Source: Geodermatophilus telluris
GTDB taxonomy: Bacteria; Actinomycetota; Actinomycetes; Mycobacteriales; Geodermatophilaceae
Reading direction: 5' to 3'
Length of the DNA: 64,000 nucleotides
NCBI RefSeq assembly: GCF_900102745.1
Contig: NZ_FMZF01000001.1
Location: forward strand, 1-64,000
Shown: piece after piece, positions 49,998-62,579 of the stretch
How the letters are laid out: the number at the start of each line of letters is the position of its first letter
How positions within the stretch are numbered: position 1 is the stretch's first letter
The notes under the pieces: model-generated
Seen by the model: the letters and a program-made list of their open reading frames with translations, nothing else
What the model was told of the DNA's origin: nothing
The model's database searches: none
Translations under genes and position numbers: made by a program

Positions 49998-50522
49998 TCA
50001 GTCGACCACGCGGGGTGGCCGGCGCCACGGTCCGGCGACCAGCTCGGGCAGCACGGCGGCCAGCTGGCGCGGGGCGAAGTGCTCCGCGGAGGCGGCCACC
50101 TCGGCGGCCGACCACCAGCGGTGCGGCTCGGCGCCGAGCAGCTCCAGCTCGGTGCGCCCGGTGGCGTCGACCTCGTGGACGACGTCGCGCAGGACGAAGA
50201 AGGTCTCCCGGGAGTCCACCTGCACGCCGGCGAAGGGGCCCACGTGCCGCCGGAACCACACCGGGCCCTCCAGCGCGGCGGGCTCGACCACCAGCCCGAT
50301 CTCCTCGGCGAGCTCGCGGGCGGCGGCCTCGCGCACGCTCTCGCCGTCCTCCACTCCCCCGCCGGGCGTGTACCAGAACAGCACCTCGCCGGGCGGGACC
50401 GCGGGGTCGGTCAGCCGGGCCCCGAGCAGCAGCACCCGCCCGTCGGGGTCGAGGACGACGACCCGCGCCGTCGGCCGGACCCAGGGCCGCTCAGGCACCG
50501 TCGGGGCCGCCGGCGAGCTCAC
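49998..50522 (-). CDS. Nudix hydrolase
   Basis: 174 residues; GTG at 50520-50522 overlaps the trmD 3' end by 32 bp, so the first residues are uncertain. Nudix box beginning [18 protein letters not shown] then AEEIGL fits G-x5-E-x7-REUxEE-x-G-U. Hydrolyses a nucleoside diphosphate linked to X; substrate unknown. Downstream of trmD and probably coupled. Confidence 0.9.
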   Translation of the reverse strand: MSSPAAPTVPERPWVRPTARVVVLDPDGRVLLLGARLTDPAVPPGEVLFWYTPGGGVEDGESVREAAARELAEEIGLVVEPAALEGPVWFRRHVGPFAGVQVDSRETFFVLRDVVHEVDATGRTELELLGAEPHRWWSAAEVAASAEHFAPRQLAAVLPELVAGPWRRPPRVVD

Positions 50523-51255
50523 CGTCGAGGACCGCCCGGTCGGCCGGGCCGAGGGCGTCCCCGGGCAGCGCGGCGAGCAGGTCCGGGCGCCGCGCGGCCG
50601 TCCGCCGCAGCGACTGCGCGCGCCGCCAGCGGGCGATGGCGGCGTGGTCGCCGGAGAGCAGCACCGGCGGCACGTCGAGGCCGCGCCAGGACGCCGGGCG
50701 GGTGTAGGAGGGGCCCTCGAGCAGCCCGTCGGCGTGCGAGTCGAACTCGACGGACTCGCGGTTGCCGACGACGCCGGGGAGCAGCCGGGTGACCGCCTCG
50801 ACCATGACCAGCACCGCGGACTCCCCGCCGGCGAGCACGTAGTCGCCGATGGAGAGCTCCGACACCGGGCCTGACGCGGCGGCCCACTCGGCCACGCGCT
50901 GGTCGATGCCCTCGTAGCGGCCGCAGGCGAAGACCAGCCCGGGCTCGGTGGCCCACTCCGCGGCGACGGCCTGGGTGAACGGCCGCCCGGCGGGGGTGGG
51001 CACGACCAGGCGGGTGCCGGGCGGGCGGACCGCCTCCAGGGCGCGCGCCCACGGCTCGGGTCGCATGACCATGCCGGGCCCGCCGCCGTAGGGGGCGTCG
51101 TCGACGGTGCGGTGCACGTCGTCGGTCCACTGCCGCAGGTCGTGCACCCCGATGGCGACCAGGCCGCGCTCGGCGGCCTTGCCCAGCAGCGACTGGCGCA
51201 GCGGAGCCAGGTACTCGGGGAAGATCGTGACGACGTCGACGCGGTAGGGGGTCAC
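50491..51255 (-). CDS. trmD: tRNA (guanine-N1)-methyltransferase
   Basis: 254 residues, GTG at 51253-51255 overlapping the rimM stop. Makes m1G37, preventing frameshifts. Knot motifs: [19 protein letters not shown] and [13 protein letters not shown]-terminal helical domain present. Confidence 0.97.
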   Translation of the reverse strand: MTPYRVDVVTIFPEYLAPLRQSLLGKAAERGLVAIGVHDLRQWTDDVHRTVDDAPYGGGPGMVMRPEPWARALEAVRPPGTRLVVPTPAGRPFTQAVAAEWATEPGLVFACGRYEGIDQRVAEWAAASGPVSELSIGDYVLAGGESAVLVMVEAVTRLLPGVVGNRESVEFDSHADGLLEGPSYTRPASWRGLDVPPVLLSGDHAAIARWRRAQSLRRTAARRPDLLAALPGDALGPADRAVLDGELAGGPDGA

Positions 51256-51782
51256 AGGTCGAGCAGGCCCTCGGGCGGGTCGACGACGACGACGCCGCCG
51301 GCCAGGTCGACCGTCGGGACGATGGCGGCGACGAAGGGCACCAGCAGCTCGCGGCCGCCCTCCCGGGACACCACGAGCAGGTCGGAGCCCTCGTGGCGGA
51401 CGGCGGTGACGGTGCCCAGCGGCGAGCCGTCGGCCAGCCGGGCGGCCAGACCCACCAGCTGGTGGTCGTAGTAGGCCTCGGGGTCCTCGAGCTCGGGCAG
51501 GTCGGCGACCGGGACCTCGAGCAGGGTGTCGCGCAGGGTCTCGACGTCCTCGCGGCTGTCGTAGCCCTCGAACGCGAGCAGCAGCACCTCGCGGTGCCAG
51601 CGGGCGCCGGCCACGGTCAGCGGACCGCGGGCGGCGGGGTCGGTCAGCAGCACGGCGCCGGGGACGAAGCGGTCGTCCGGGTCGTCGGTGCGGACCTCGA
51701 CGGTGGCCTCACCACGGACACCGTGGGGCCGGCCGATGCGGCCGACCACCACGGTGTCCGGTGGGGTGTGCGCTGCGTCCAA
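51252..51782 (-). CDS. rimM: 16S rRNA processing factor RimM
   Basis: 176 residues from a TTG at 51780-51782 without a clear ribosome site; an in-frame GTG about ten codons later (in the TVVVG segment) is the alternative, and the conserved domain begins there ([13 protein letters not shown]). PRC-barrel C-terminal half with YYDHQLVGL. Binds S19 in 30S assembly. Confidence 0.94.
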   Translation of the reverse strand: MDAAHTPPDTVVVGRIGRPHGVRGEATVEVRTDDPDDRFVPGAVLLTDPAARGPLTVAGARWHREVLLLAFEGYDSREDVETLRDTLLEVPVADLPELEDPEAYYDHQLVGLAARLADGSPLGTVTAVRHEGSDLLVVSREGGRELLVPFVAAIVPTVDLAGGVVVVDPPEGLLDL

Positions 51783-51797
51783 GGAACGGGGAGGCGC

Positions 51798-52034
51798 TCA
51801 GCGCCCGTCGGTGTCGACGACGTCGACCCGCACGCCGCGGCCGCCCACGCCGGTCATCACCGTGCGCAGCGCCTTGGCGGTGCGACCGCCGCGGCCGATC
51901 ACCTTGCCGAGGTCGTCGGGGTGCACCCGGACCTCGAGGGTCTTGCCGCGACGACCGCCCACCATGTCGACGGTGACGTCGCGCGGGTGGTCGACGATGC
52001 CCTTGACCAGGTGCTCGAGCGCCTCTTCGAGCAC
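51798..52034 (-). CDS. khpA: KH-domain RNA-binding protein KhpA
   Basis: 78 residues, GTG at 52032-52034, three bases after the rpsP stop. A single KH domain with the GxxG loop GRGG in GKVIGRGGRTAKALR. KhpA acts with KhpB in RNA binding and cell elongation control in Gram-positives. Standard position between rpsP and rimM. Confidence 0.95.
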   Translation of the reverse strand: MLEEALEHLVKGIVDHPRDVTVDMVGGRRGKTLEVRVHPDDLGKVIGRGGRTAKALRTVMTGVGGRGVRVDVVDTDGR

Positions 52035-52037
52035 GTC

Positions 52038-52520
52038 TTACTCGGCCGACGTCGTCGGGGCGCCGCCGGAGGCCGGGCCCTCGCCGCCGGCCGCGGCGGC
52101 CTCGGCCACCGTGTCGGCGGGCGCGTCGGCCTTGGGGGCGGCCTTCTTCTTCGGGGTGGTGGCGCCGGCGGCCGGCTCGTCACCGCTGCTGCGCACGGCC
52201 TCCTCGTAGAGGGCCTTGCGGTCGGGCTTGGGGGCGGCGACCTTCATGGGCGGCGGGGCCGGCTCGCCCTTGAACTTCTGCCAGTCGCCGGTGACCCGGA
52301 GGATGGCGGCGACCGCCTCGGTCGGCTGCGCGCCGACACCCAGCCAGTACTGGGCGCGCTCGCTGTTCACCTCGATGAAGGAGGGGTCCTCCTTCGGGTG
52401 GTACTTCCCGATCGTCTCGATCGAGCGGCCATCGCGCTTGGTGCGCGCGTCGGCGACGACGATGCGGTAGTACGGGGCACGCATCTTGCCCAGTCGCATG
52501 AGCTTGATCTTGGTGGCCAC
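52038..52520 (-). CDS. rpsP: 30S ribosomal protein S16
   Basis: 160 residues, GTG at 52518-52520. Core (1-85) with [19 protein letters not shown] and DPSFIEVN. A tail of about 75 residues, Lys/Ala/Pro then acidic, extends beyond the usual S16, as in other actinobacteria. Confidence 0.97.
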   Translation of the reverse strand: MATKIKLMRLGKMRAPYYRIVVADARTKRDGRSIETIGKYHPKEDPSFIEVNSERAQYWLGVGAQPTEAVAAILRVTGDWQKFKGEPAPPPMKVAAPKPDRKALYEEAVRSSGDEPAAGATTPKKKAAPKADAPADTVAEAAAAGGEGPASGGAPTTSAE

Positions 52521-52678
52521 GGTGGCTCGTGTTCTCCTCGAACGCTGTCTGTCGGTGCTCGCCGGACGGACGCGTGGGGTTACGCCGGGGCGGAGCCAGG
52601 GACACGGCCGGCAGCGGTGAGAGGGCCGCGGACCGCCGTGTTCGACCGACCATGATGCCAGACGACGGGAGGGGCGCG

Positions 52679-53080
52679 GTGACCAGCCGGGGACTGCTGC
52701 ACCACGTGGAGCTGTGGGTGCCCGACCTCGGCCGGGCGGTGCGGTCCTGGGGCTGGCTGCTCCCGGCGCTGGGCGCGGCGCCGTACCAGTCGTGGGAGCG
52801 CGGCCGGTCCTGGCGGCTCGGCGGCGTCTACGTCGTCGTCGAGCAGTCGCCGGCGCTCACCGCCGGCACCCACGAGCGGCTGCGCCCGGGCCTCAACCAC
52901 CTGGCGTTCTGGGCCGGCACGCCCGAGGAGCTCGACGCGCTGGTGGCCGCGGCCCCGGCGCACGGGTGGCGGCTGCTGTTCGCCGACCGCCACCCGTTCG
53001 CCGGGGGGCCCGACCACCGGGCGGCCTACCTCGAGGACGCCGACGGCTACGAGGTCGAGCTGGTCGCCGACCGCACCTGA
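52679..53080 (+). CDS. VOC (glyoxalase/bleomycin-resistance-fold) family protein
   Basis: 133 residues from GTG 52679 (GGGAGGGG upstream); ATG 52652 would add nine residues. [22 protein letters not shown] and [14 protein letters not shown] give the paired beta-alpha-beta modules and metal-ligand H/E positions. Substrate unknown. Divergent from rpsP across 158 bp, in which I see no further element. The 3' end overlaps proS by 34 bp. Confidence 0.85.
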   Translation: MTSRGLLHHVELWVPDLGRAVRSWGWLLPALGAAPYQSWERGRSWRLGGVYVVVEQSPALTAGTHERLRPGLNHLAFWAGTPEELDALVAAAPAHGWRLLFADRHPFAGGPDHRAAYLEDADGYEVELVADRT

Positions 53081-54813
53081 GTGAGGACGGCGGCCGCGGC
53101 GTCGGCCACCGGCACCTCCGACCGCTCCCCCGTCGCCCGGTCGCGCAGCTCGACGACACCCTGGGCCAGCCCGCGCCCGACGGTGACGATCGTCGGCATG
53201 CCGAGCAGCTCGGCGTCCTTGAACTTCACGCCGGGGCTCACCTTGGGCCGGTCGTCGTAGAGCACGGTCAGGCCGGCGCCGACCAGTTCCTGGGCGAGCG
53301 CCTCGGCGGCGGTGAACACGGCGGCGTCCTTGCCCGTGGCCACGACGTGCACGTCGGCCGGCGCGACCTCGCGCGGCCAGCGCAGCCCCAGCTCGTCGTG
53401 CGTGGACTCGGCGATCGCGGCCACGGCCCGGGACACCCCGATGCCGTAGGAGCCCATGGTCACCGTGACGAGCTTGCCGTTCTCGTCGAGCACCTGCAGG
53501 CCCAGCGCCTCGGCGTACTTGCGGCCGAGCTGGAAGATGTGGCCGAGCTCCACGCCGCGGGCGAGCTCGAGCGGGCCGGAGCCGTCGGGCGCGGGGTCAC
53601 CGGGCAGCACCTCGGCGGCCTCGATGACGCCGTCCCAGGTGAAGTCGCGGCCGGCGACCAGGTCGAACACGTGCCGGCCGGGCTCGTTCGCGCCGGTGAT
53701 CCAGCGGGTGCCGGGGACCACCCGCGGGTCGACGACGAAGCGGATGCCCGAGGCGCTGTCGGCGCCGAGCACCTGCGGGCCGATGTAGCCCTTGACCAGC
53801 GCGGGGTGCTGGTCGAACTCGGCGAACGGCTCCACCTCGGCCGGCGCGACCTGCGCCTCGAGGCGCTTGGCGTCGACCTCGCGGTCGCCGGGCACGCCCA
53901 CGACCAGCGGCTCGCGGCTGCCGTCGGGGTGCACCAGCGTGACGACGACGTTCTTCAGCGTGTGCGCCGCGGTGTAGCCGGCGTCGGGGAACATCTGCCG
54001 CGCGACGGCGACCAGCGTCTCGATGGTCGGGGTGTCGGGGGTGTCCTCGACGTGCGCGGCGGGCAGCCCGTCGAACGGCACCGGCTCGGGGACGACGGTG
54101 CTGACCGCCTCCACGTTGGCCGCGTAGCCGCCGGGCGAGCGGACGAAGGTGTCCTCGCCGATGTCCGTCGGGTGCAGGAACTCCTCGCTCCGGGACCCGC
54201 CCATGGCGCCCGACATGGCCGAGACGATCACGTAGTCCAGGCCGAGGCGGTCGAAGACGCGGACGTAGGCGTCGCGGTGGGCGGCGTAGCTCTTGTCCAG
54301 GCCGGCGTCGTCGACGTCGAAGGAGTAGCTGTCCTTCATGGTGAACTCGCGGCCGCGGAACAGCCCGGCCCGCGGCCGCGCCTCGTCCCGGTACTTCGTC
54401 TGGATCTGGTACAGCGACAGCGGCAGGTCCTTGTACGACGAGTACAGGTCCTTCACCAGGAGGGTGAACATCTCCTCGTGGGTGGGGCCGAGCAGGTAGT
54501 CGGCGCCCCGGCGGTCCTGGAGCCGGAAGAGGTTGGGGCCGTACTCGGTCCAGCGGTTGGTCGCCTCGTAGGGCTCGCGCGGCAGCAGCGCGGGGAAGTG
54601 CACCTCCTGCGCGCCCATCGCGTCCATCTCCTCGCGGATGACGCGCTCGACGTTGCGGAAGACGCGGTAGCCCAGCGGCAGCCAGGTGAAGCCACCGGGG
54701 GCGGCCCGCCGGATGTAGCCGGCCCGCACCAGCAGGCGGTGGCTGGGGACCTCGGCGTCGGCCGGGTCGTCGCGCAGGGTGCGCAGGAACAGCGTCGACA
54801 TGCGAAGGAGCAC
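53047..54813 (-). CDS. proS: Prolyl-tRNA synthetase
   Basis: 588 residues from a GTG at 54811-54813 with GGGAG upstream; the ATG at 54801 is four codons in. The start [17 protein letters not shown] parallels the mycobacterial [17 protein letters not shown]. Class II motifs [22 protein letters not shown] and [16 protein letters not shown]; a bacterial editing (INS) domain lies between motifs 2 and 3; C-terminal anticodon-binding domain. Confidence 0.96.
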   Translation of the reverse strand: MLLRMSTLFLRTLRDDPADAEVPSHRLLVRAGYIRRAAPGGFTWLPLGYRVFRNVERVIREEMDAMGAQEVHFPALLPREPYEATNRWTEYGPNLFRLQDRRGADYLLGPTHEEMFTLLVKDLYSSYKDLPLSLYQIQTKYRDEARPRAGLFRGREFTMKDSYSFDVDDAGLDKSYAAHRDAYVRVFDRLGLDYVIVSAMSGAMGGSRSEEFLHPTDIGEDTFVRSPGGYAANVEAVSTVVPEPVPFDGLPAAHVEDTPDTPTIETLVAVARQMFPDAGYTAAHTLKNVVVTLVHPDGSREPLVVGVPGDREVDAKRLEAQVAPAEVEPFAEFDQHPALVKGYIGPQVLGADSASGIRFVVDPRVVPGTRWITGANEPGRHVFDLVAGRDFTWDGVIEAAEVLPGDPAPDGSGPLELARGVELGHIFQLGRKYAEALGLQVLDENGKLVTVTMGSYGIGVSRAVAAIAESTHDELGLRWPREVAPADVHVVATGKDAAVFTAAEALAQELVGAGLTVLYDDRPKVSPGVKFKDAELLGMPTIVTVGRGLAQGVVELRDRATGERSEVPVADAAAAVLTQVRSATSSTS

Positions 54814-54858
54814 GGGGCGAGTCTCCCAGGCGGAGGCGAGCCGGTTCCGCGAGGCCGC

Positions 54859-54898
54859 CGTCCTCCCGCACCGCAGCACGTCCTCCCGCACCGCAGCG
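54859..54898. repeat. 20-bp tandem duplication upstream of proS
   Basis: CGTCCTCCCGCACCGCAGCA followed by the same with one change (54859-54878, 54879-54898), 46 bp before the proS start and adjacent to the dispersed repeat copy B. Confidence 0.9.
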
Positions 54899-54900
54899 CC

Positions 54901-54960
54901 GGAAGGACCCTCCTGCCCCCCACCGCTCGCACGCTCGCGGCGGGCCCCTGCAGGAGGGCC
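54901..54960 (-). repeat. 60-bp palindromic dispersed repeat, copy B
   Basis: 54/60 identical to 13712-13771, same orientation relative to flanking minus-strand genes, in the gap between the amidohydrolase and proS. The inverted arms (GACCCTCCTGC / GCAGGAGGGCC) are conserved; the changes lie mostly in the loop. Confidence 0.8.
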
Positions 54961-55017
54961 ACCGCCCACGGTCGGGTGGGACACTCGATGATCAGGTCAC
55001 CTGATCACCGCGCGGCG

Positions 55018-56096
55018 TCAGACGACGCGGCCGCGGAGCACGGTTAGCACGGGGCGGGTCAGGGTGTCGAGGTCGGTGCGCGGGTCGGCGTCGTAGACGA
55101 CCACGTCGGCCGGCGCGCCCTCCTCGATGACGGGCAGGCCCAGCCAGGCCCGCGCGGACCACGACGCCGCCGCCACCGCCGCCTCGGCCGGCAGCCCGGC
55201 CTCGCACAGCGCGCGCACCTCGTCGGCGATCCGGCCGTGCGCGATGCCGCCGCCGGCGTCGGTGCCGGCGAACACCGGCACCCCGGCCTCGTAGGCGGCG
55301 CGGACGACGGCGCCCGACTGCGCGTACAGCCGCCGCATGGTGCTCGCGTAGTTGGGGAACCTGGCCTCGCCGGACGCGGCGAAGCCGGGGAAGTTCTCCA
55401 CGTTGACCAGCGTCGGGACGACGGCGGTGCCCCGCGCGGCCATCTCGCCGATCAGCTCCTCGGTGAGCCCGGTGCCGTGCTCGACGCAGTCGATCCCCGC
55501 GCGGACCAGCCCGGGCAGCGCGTCGGTGCCGAAGGTGTGCGCGGTGACCCGGGCACCCTCCTCGTGGGCGGCCGCGATCGCGGCGTCCAGGACGTCGTCG
55601 GGGAACTCCGGCGCCAGGTCGCCCACGGAGCGGTCGATCCAGTCGCCGACCAGCTTCACCCAGCCGTCGCCGCGGCGGGCCTGCGCGCGGACGGCCTCGA
55701 CCAGCCCGTCGGGCTCGACCTCGACGGCCAGGCCCGGGAGGTAGCGGCGGGTGCGGGCGACGTGCCGGCCGGCCCGCACGATCGTGGGCAGGTCGGGCTC
55801 GCCGTCCAGGGCGCGGGTGTCCACCGGCGAGCCGCAGTCGCGCAGCGCCAGCACCCCGGCGGCGCGCTCGGTCAGCGCCTGATCCCGCAGGGCCTCCAGG
55901 CCCTCGACGGGCACCCCGCCGGGGCCGATGCCGACGTGGCAGTGCGCGTCGACCAGCCCGGGCAGCAGCCAGCCGCCGCGGGCGACGGTCTCCGCGCCCG
56001 GCACCGGCTCGGCGGTGAACCGCCCGTCGCGCACCCACAGGTCGCGGTGCTCGCCCTCGGGCAGGACGACGCCGCTGAGGTGCAGCGCGGGGGCGC

Positions 56097-56100
<4 letters not shown>
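55018..56100 (-). CDS. Metal-dependent amidohydrolase
   Basis: 360 residues, GTG at 56098-56100 overlapping the ffh stop. HxH at 53-55 (DAHCH), Lys in GWVKLVGDW, later His in TAHTFG and CVEHGTG and Asp in AGTDAGGG complete the binuclear site. Similar to the imidazolonepropionase/prolidase-like subgroup; substrate unknown. Same neighbour of ffh as in mycobacteria. Confidence 0.88.
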
Positions 56101-57668
<1,568 letters not shown>

Positions 57669-57771
57669 GAGCAGTCCTCAGCAGTCACGGGCGCTGTCCT
57701 GGGCCCGACGGGCCGCGCCACCTGACCCCAGGGTATCGACAGGGGCGCACCCACCCGGTCGTGCGCGCCGC

Positions 57772-57987
57772 TCAGGCGGCGCGGCGCCCCCGCGCCCCGG
57801 CCACCGCAGCGACCACACCCTCGAGACCGGCCTGCAGACCGCCGAGGGAGAACGCGGTGCCGCAGTCGGTGCACACCCACTCCGGGCACTCCGCGCCGTC
57901 GGCGGTGTGCCCGTCGACGCACGGGGGCTGCTCGAAGACCCGCTCCTCGCCGCAGGTCGGGCAGGGCCAGTGCTGCTGGGCGTCCAC
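57772..57987 (-). CDS. Small zinc-ribbon hypothetical protein
   Basis: 71 residues, GTG at 57985-57987 with AGGAGGGG upstream. CPTCGEE (CxxC) and ECPEWVCTDCGTAF (CxxC) with another Cys between form a probable zinc ribbon; the C-terminal third is a hydrophobic/Ala helix ending in RGRRAA. Located between ffh and glnD; no known family recognised. Likely a real gene by start signal and Cys pattern. Confidence 0.65.
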   Translation of the reverse strand: MDAQQHWPCPTCGEERVFEQPPCVDGHTADGAECPEWVCTDCGTAFSLGGLQAGLEGVVAAVAGARGRRAA

Positions 57988-58086
57988 GCGGACCCCTCCT
58001 CGCGATCGTGTGCCGTCCGGTACCGGGACCGTCCGGTCCCGATCGGCTGCGACGGTCGCACGCCCCACCGACAGTCCCGGGCCGGC

Positions 58087-60453
58087 TCAACCCGGCGTGT
58101 CCCCCGCCCCGCTGTGCGCGGCGGCGGGCACGGCGCCCCGCGTGGCCGCGACCAGCGCCGCCTCCACGCGGGCCCGCTGGCCGGCGTCGATCCGCTCGCC
58201 GGTGGGGCTGACCACGTAGAAGTAGTCGGCGGCGTCGGCGCCGAGGGTCTCGATCCGCGCGGAGGTGACGTCGAGCCCCTCGGCGGCCAGCGCGGCGGTC
58301 AGCCGGTAGAGCAGGCCCGCCCGGTCGGCCGCGCGCACCTCCACGATGCTGGTCGCCTCCCCGCTGACCTCCGCGTCGTGCCAGGAGACCCGCGGCGCGG
58401 TGACCCGCCCGGTGCCCTGCCGGTAGTCGGCCTCGCGCTGCCGCAGCCGGTCGCCCAACGGCAGCGTCCCCTCCAGCGCGGCGCGGACGGCGTCGGCCAG
58501 GATCGCCGGCTGCGGCGCCCGGCCGAAGCGCGGGCGGACGGCGAACACCGCCGTCGCCCGCCCGTCGACGACGTTGACCTTGGCCGCCCGGACGTCGAGC
58601 TGGTTGAGCGCGAGCACCCCGGCCAGCCGGCTGAACAGCCCCGGCCGGTCGGGCGCGCCGATGGTGACCTGCTGGCCGTCGGCGAGGTCGTCCACCCCGA
58701 CGGTCACCGCACCGTCGGCGCGCACGCTCGGCTCGGTGGGGTGCAGCACCGGGCCGGGGTCGGCACCGGCGGCCGGCCCGCCACCGATCCGGGCCTGCAC
58801 GCGGGCCACGAGGTGGGCGACCAGGTGCGCCTTCCACGGCGACCAGGCCGAGCTGCTGGTCGCGGCCCCGTCGGCCTGCGCCAGCGCGTGCAGCAGCTGC
58901 AGCACCTGCGCGTCCCCGCCGATGGTCGCCGCGACCCGGTCGACGGTGGCCGGGTCGTCGATGTCGCGGCGGACGGCGGTGTCGGGCAGCAGCAGGTGGT
59001 GGCGCACCAGCGTGCCGACCGTGGCGACGTCGGCGTCGGCGAAGCCCATCCGCGCGGCGATCCCGGCGGCCACCGGCTCCCCCACGACGCTGTGGTCGCC
59101 GGGCCAGCCCTTGCCGACGTCGTGCAGCAGGGCGGCCACCAGCAGCAGGTCGGGCCGGTCGACGTCGTGGGTGAGCTCCGCGGCCGCCGCGGCCGCCTCG
59201 ACCAGGTGCCGGTCGACGGTGAACCGGTGCCACGGGTGGCGCTGCGGCAGCGAGCGGACGCGGTCCCACTCCGGCAGCAGCCGGCCCAGCAGCCCCTCCT
59301 GGTCCAGCTGCTCGATCACCGGCACCGCCGGGCGGCCGCTGGCCAGCAGCCGCAGGAACGACCAGCGGACCTCCGCGGGCCACGGCTCGGGCACCGGCGG
59401 GGCGTGCGCGGCCAGCACCCGGAGCGTGTAGGGCGAGAGCAGCAGGTCCTCGCGGGCGGCGGCCGCGGCGCCGCGCAGCAGCAGCCCGGGATCGGCGGCA
59501 GGGCGGGCGTCGCGGGCCAGGACCACCTCGTCGCCCTGGCGGACCACCCCCTCGGCCAGCGGCTCGCGGTGGACCCGCCGGTGGCGCGCGCGGGGCCGGC
59601 GGACGAGCGCCGCCTCGACCCGCCGCCAGGTGTCGTCGGCGACGAAGGCCAGCCGGCGCCCGGCCAGGCTCACCTCGCGCAGCAGCTGGTCCTCGTCGGC
59701 CAGGCCGAGCGCCACCGCCACCGGGCGCTGCTCCTGCCGGACGAGCACGTCGGAGGCCCGGCCGGAGCGGCGGCGCAGCTCGTCGCGCGCGTCGAGCAGG
59801 AACCCGTAGGCGGCCCCCAGCTCGGCGGAGGGCTCGTCGACCAGCTGCGCGGCGGCGACCGCGCGCAGCACCTGGCCCTCGCGCAGGCCGCCGTAGGCCT
59901 CCTTGAGGTCGGGCTCGAGGAGGAAGGCCAGCTCGCCGACCTGCCGGGCCCGCGCCCGCCGCAGGTCGCGCAGCGCCGGCAGCAGCCGGCCCGCCGACTG
60001 CCGCCAGCTGGCCAGCGTGGCGGTGCGCAGCGCGGCGGCCAGGCCCGCGTCGCCGGCGACGAGCCGGGCGTCGAGCAGCCCGAGGCCGGCCTTGACGTCG
60101 GTGGAGGCCACCGCGACCGCCTCGGCCACCGACCGCACCGAGTGGTCCAGCCGCACCCCGGCGTCCCAGATCGGGTACCAGACGGCGTCGGCCAGGGCGG
60201 CGACCTCGGGGCGGCCGTCGTGCACCAGCACCAGGTCGAGGTCGCCGTGCGGCGGGGGCTCGCGGCGGCCGAGGCTGCCGACGGCCACCAGCGCGACCCC
60301 GTCGGTGCCGGTGCGCGGGGCCGGTGCGCCCCGGCGCGGGCGGGCCGGCGGCGTCCCCGCGACGGCGCCGGCCAGCAGCCCGCCGAGCCACTCGTCGAGC
60401 ACCCGCACCCGCTCGGCGCGGGACAGGTCGGGCAGCGACCCCAGGTCCGGCAC
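58087..60453 (-). CDS. glnD: PII nucleotidyltransferase / uridylyl-removing enzyme GlnD
   Basis: 788 residues from GTG 60451-60453 with GAGGGGGG upstream. NTase site G59-S60 ... D71-L-D73; HD domain with LLHDVGKG; two C-terminal ACT domains (GAPDRPGLFSRLAG and ADRAGLLYRLTAAL). Modifies PII at Tyr51 according to glutamine; in actinobacteria this is usually adenylylation. Last gene of the amt-glnB-glnD operon. Confidence 0.95.
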   Translation of the reverse strand: MPDLGSLPDLSRAERVRVLDEWLGGLLAGAVAGTPPARPRRGAPAPRTGTDGVALVAVGSLGRREPPPHGDLDLVLVHDGRPEVAALADAVWYPIWDAGVRLDHSVRSVAEAVAVASTDVKAGLGLLDARLVAGDAGLAAALRTATLASWRQSAGRLLPALRDLRRARARQVGELAFLLEPDLKEAYGGLREGQVLRAVAAAQLVDEPSAELGAAYGFLLDARDELRRRSGRASDVLVRQEQRPVAVALGLADEDQLLREVSLAGRRLAFVADDTWRRVEAALVRRPRARHRRVHREPLAEGVVRQGDEVVLARDARPAADPGLLLRGAAAAAREDLLLSPYTLRVLAAHAPPVPEPWPAEVRWSFLRLLASGRPAVPVIEQLDQEGLLGRLLPEWDRVRSLPQRHPWHRFTVDRHLVEAAAAAAELTHDVDRPDLLLVAALLHDVGKGWPGDHSVVGEPVAAGIAARMGFADADVATVGTLVRHHLLLPDTAVRRDIDDPATVDRVAATIGGDAQVLQLLHALAQADGAATSSSAWSPWKAHLVAHLVARVQARIGGGPAAGADPGPVLHPTEPSVRADGAVTVGVDDLADGQQVTIGAPDRPGLFSRLAGVLALNQLDVRAAKVNVVDGRATAVFAVRPRFGRAPQPAILADAVRAALEGTLPLGDRLRQREADYRQGTGRVTAPRVSWHDAEVSGEATSIVEVRAADRAGLLYRLTAALAAEGLDVTSARIETLGADAADYFYVVSPTGERIDAGQRARVEAALVAATRGAVPAAAHSGAGDTPG

Positions 60454-60544
60454 GGTCCCCCCTCGGTGGTGCCTGTGGACGGCGTCGGCCGGGGCGGTGG
60501 CGTCTCCCACCACCCCGGCCGTCGTGCGCGGGTCGGCGACCCGC

Positions 60545-62247
<1,703 letters not shown>

Positions 62248-62391
62248 GGCAACCTCCTGACGGTGTGGTGTGGCGGGGCCACAGGACGGACCCGGGACGC
62301 GGGGAGGACCCGGGGTGGGTCGGCTGCGCCCGCCCCTGGCCACCGGTGGCCGGCGGGGTGGGCGACGCGGCGTTCACCGTGCCGGGGCGGT

Positions 62392-62430
62392 GTTTCCGGT
62401 GACGTCGTCCGCCCGTTTCCGGTCGGTGAA
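62392..62430 (-). promoter_or_regulatory. GlnR-like site upstream of amt
   Basis: On the minus strand TTCAC-N6-GAAAC (62426-62430, 62415-62419) and a second GAAAC 23 bp along (62392-62396), about 145-185 bp before the amt start. The GlnR consensus is GTnAC-N6-GAAAC repeated at 22-bp period. The first half fits; the second half lacks its GTnAC at the right distance. Confidence 0.4.
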
Positions 62431-62521
62431 CTCCGCGCCGCGTGTCCGCGCGGCGTGTGTCGGCCGTGTTGCGCCCCGCCCTCCGGCCAGGGTCCCCCTG
62501 CCCGATGCGACAGCTGTGCAG

Positions 62522-62538
62522 TTGCAACTCGTGTGCAA
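62522..62538 (+). promoter_or_regulatory. Nur-box-like operator of the NiCoT gene
   Basis: TTGCAA-N5-GTGCAA. The nickel regulator Nur of Streptomyces binds TTGCAA-N5-TTGCAA; one change only. It lies 41 bp before the NiCoT start and next to TAAGGT, a possible -10 (62539-62544). The remaining part of the 332-bp gap 62248-62579 shows nothing beyond this and the GlnR-like site. Confidence 0.65.
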
Positions 62539-62579
62539 TAAGGTCGCCGCGTCCCTCTCCCGACGTCCCTGGAGGCAGC

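Noticed and set aside
46546-50874. 1442-codon plus-strand open frame across rnhB, regulator, lepB and rplS
   Set aside because: Crosses several real genes and terminators; open only because stop codons are rare at this GC.
62505-62545. Full sigma-70-type promoter for the NiCoT gene
   Set aside because: TAAGGT fits a -10 but no -35 is found at 16-18 bp, so only the Nur-like box is listed.
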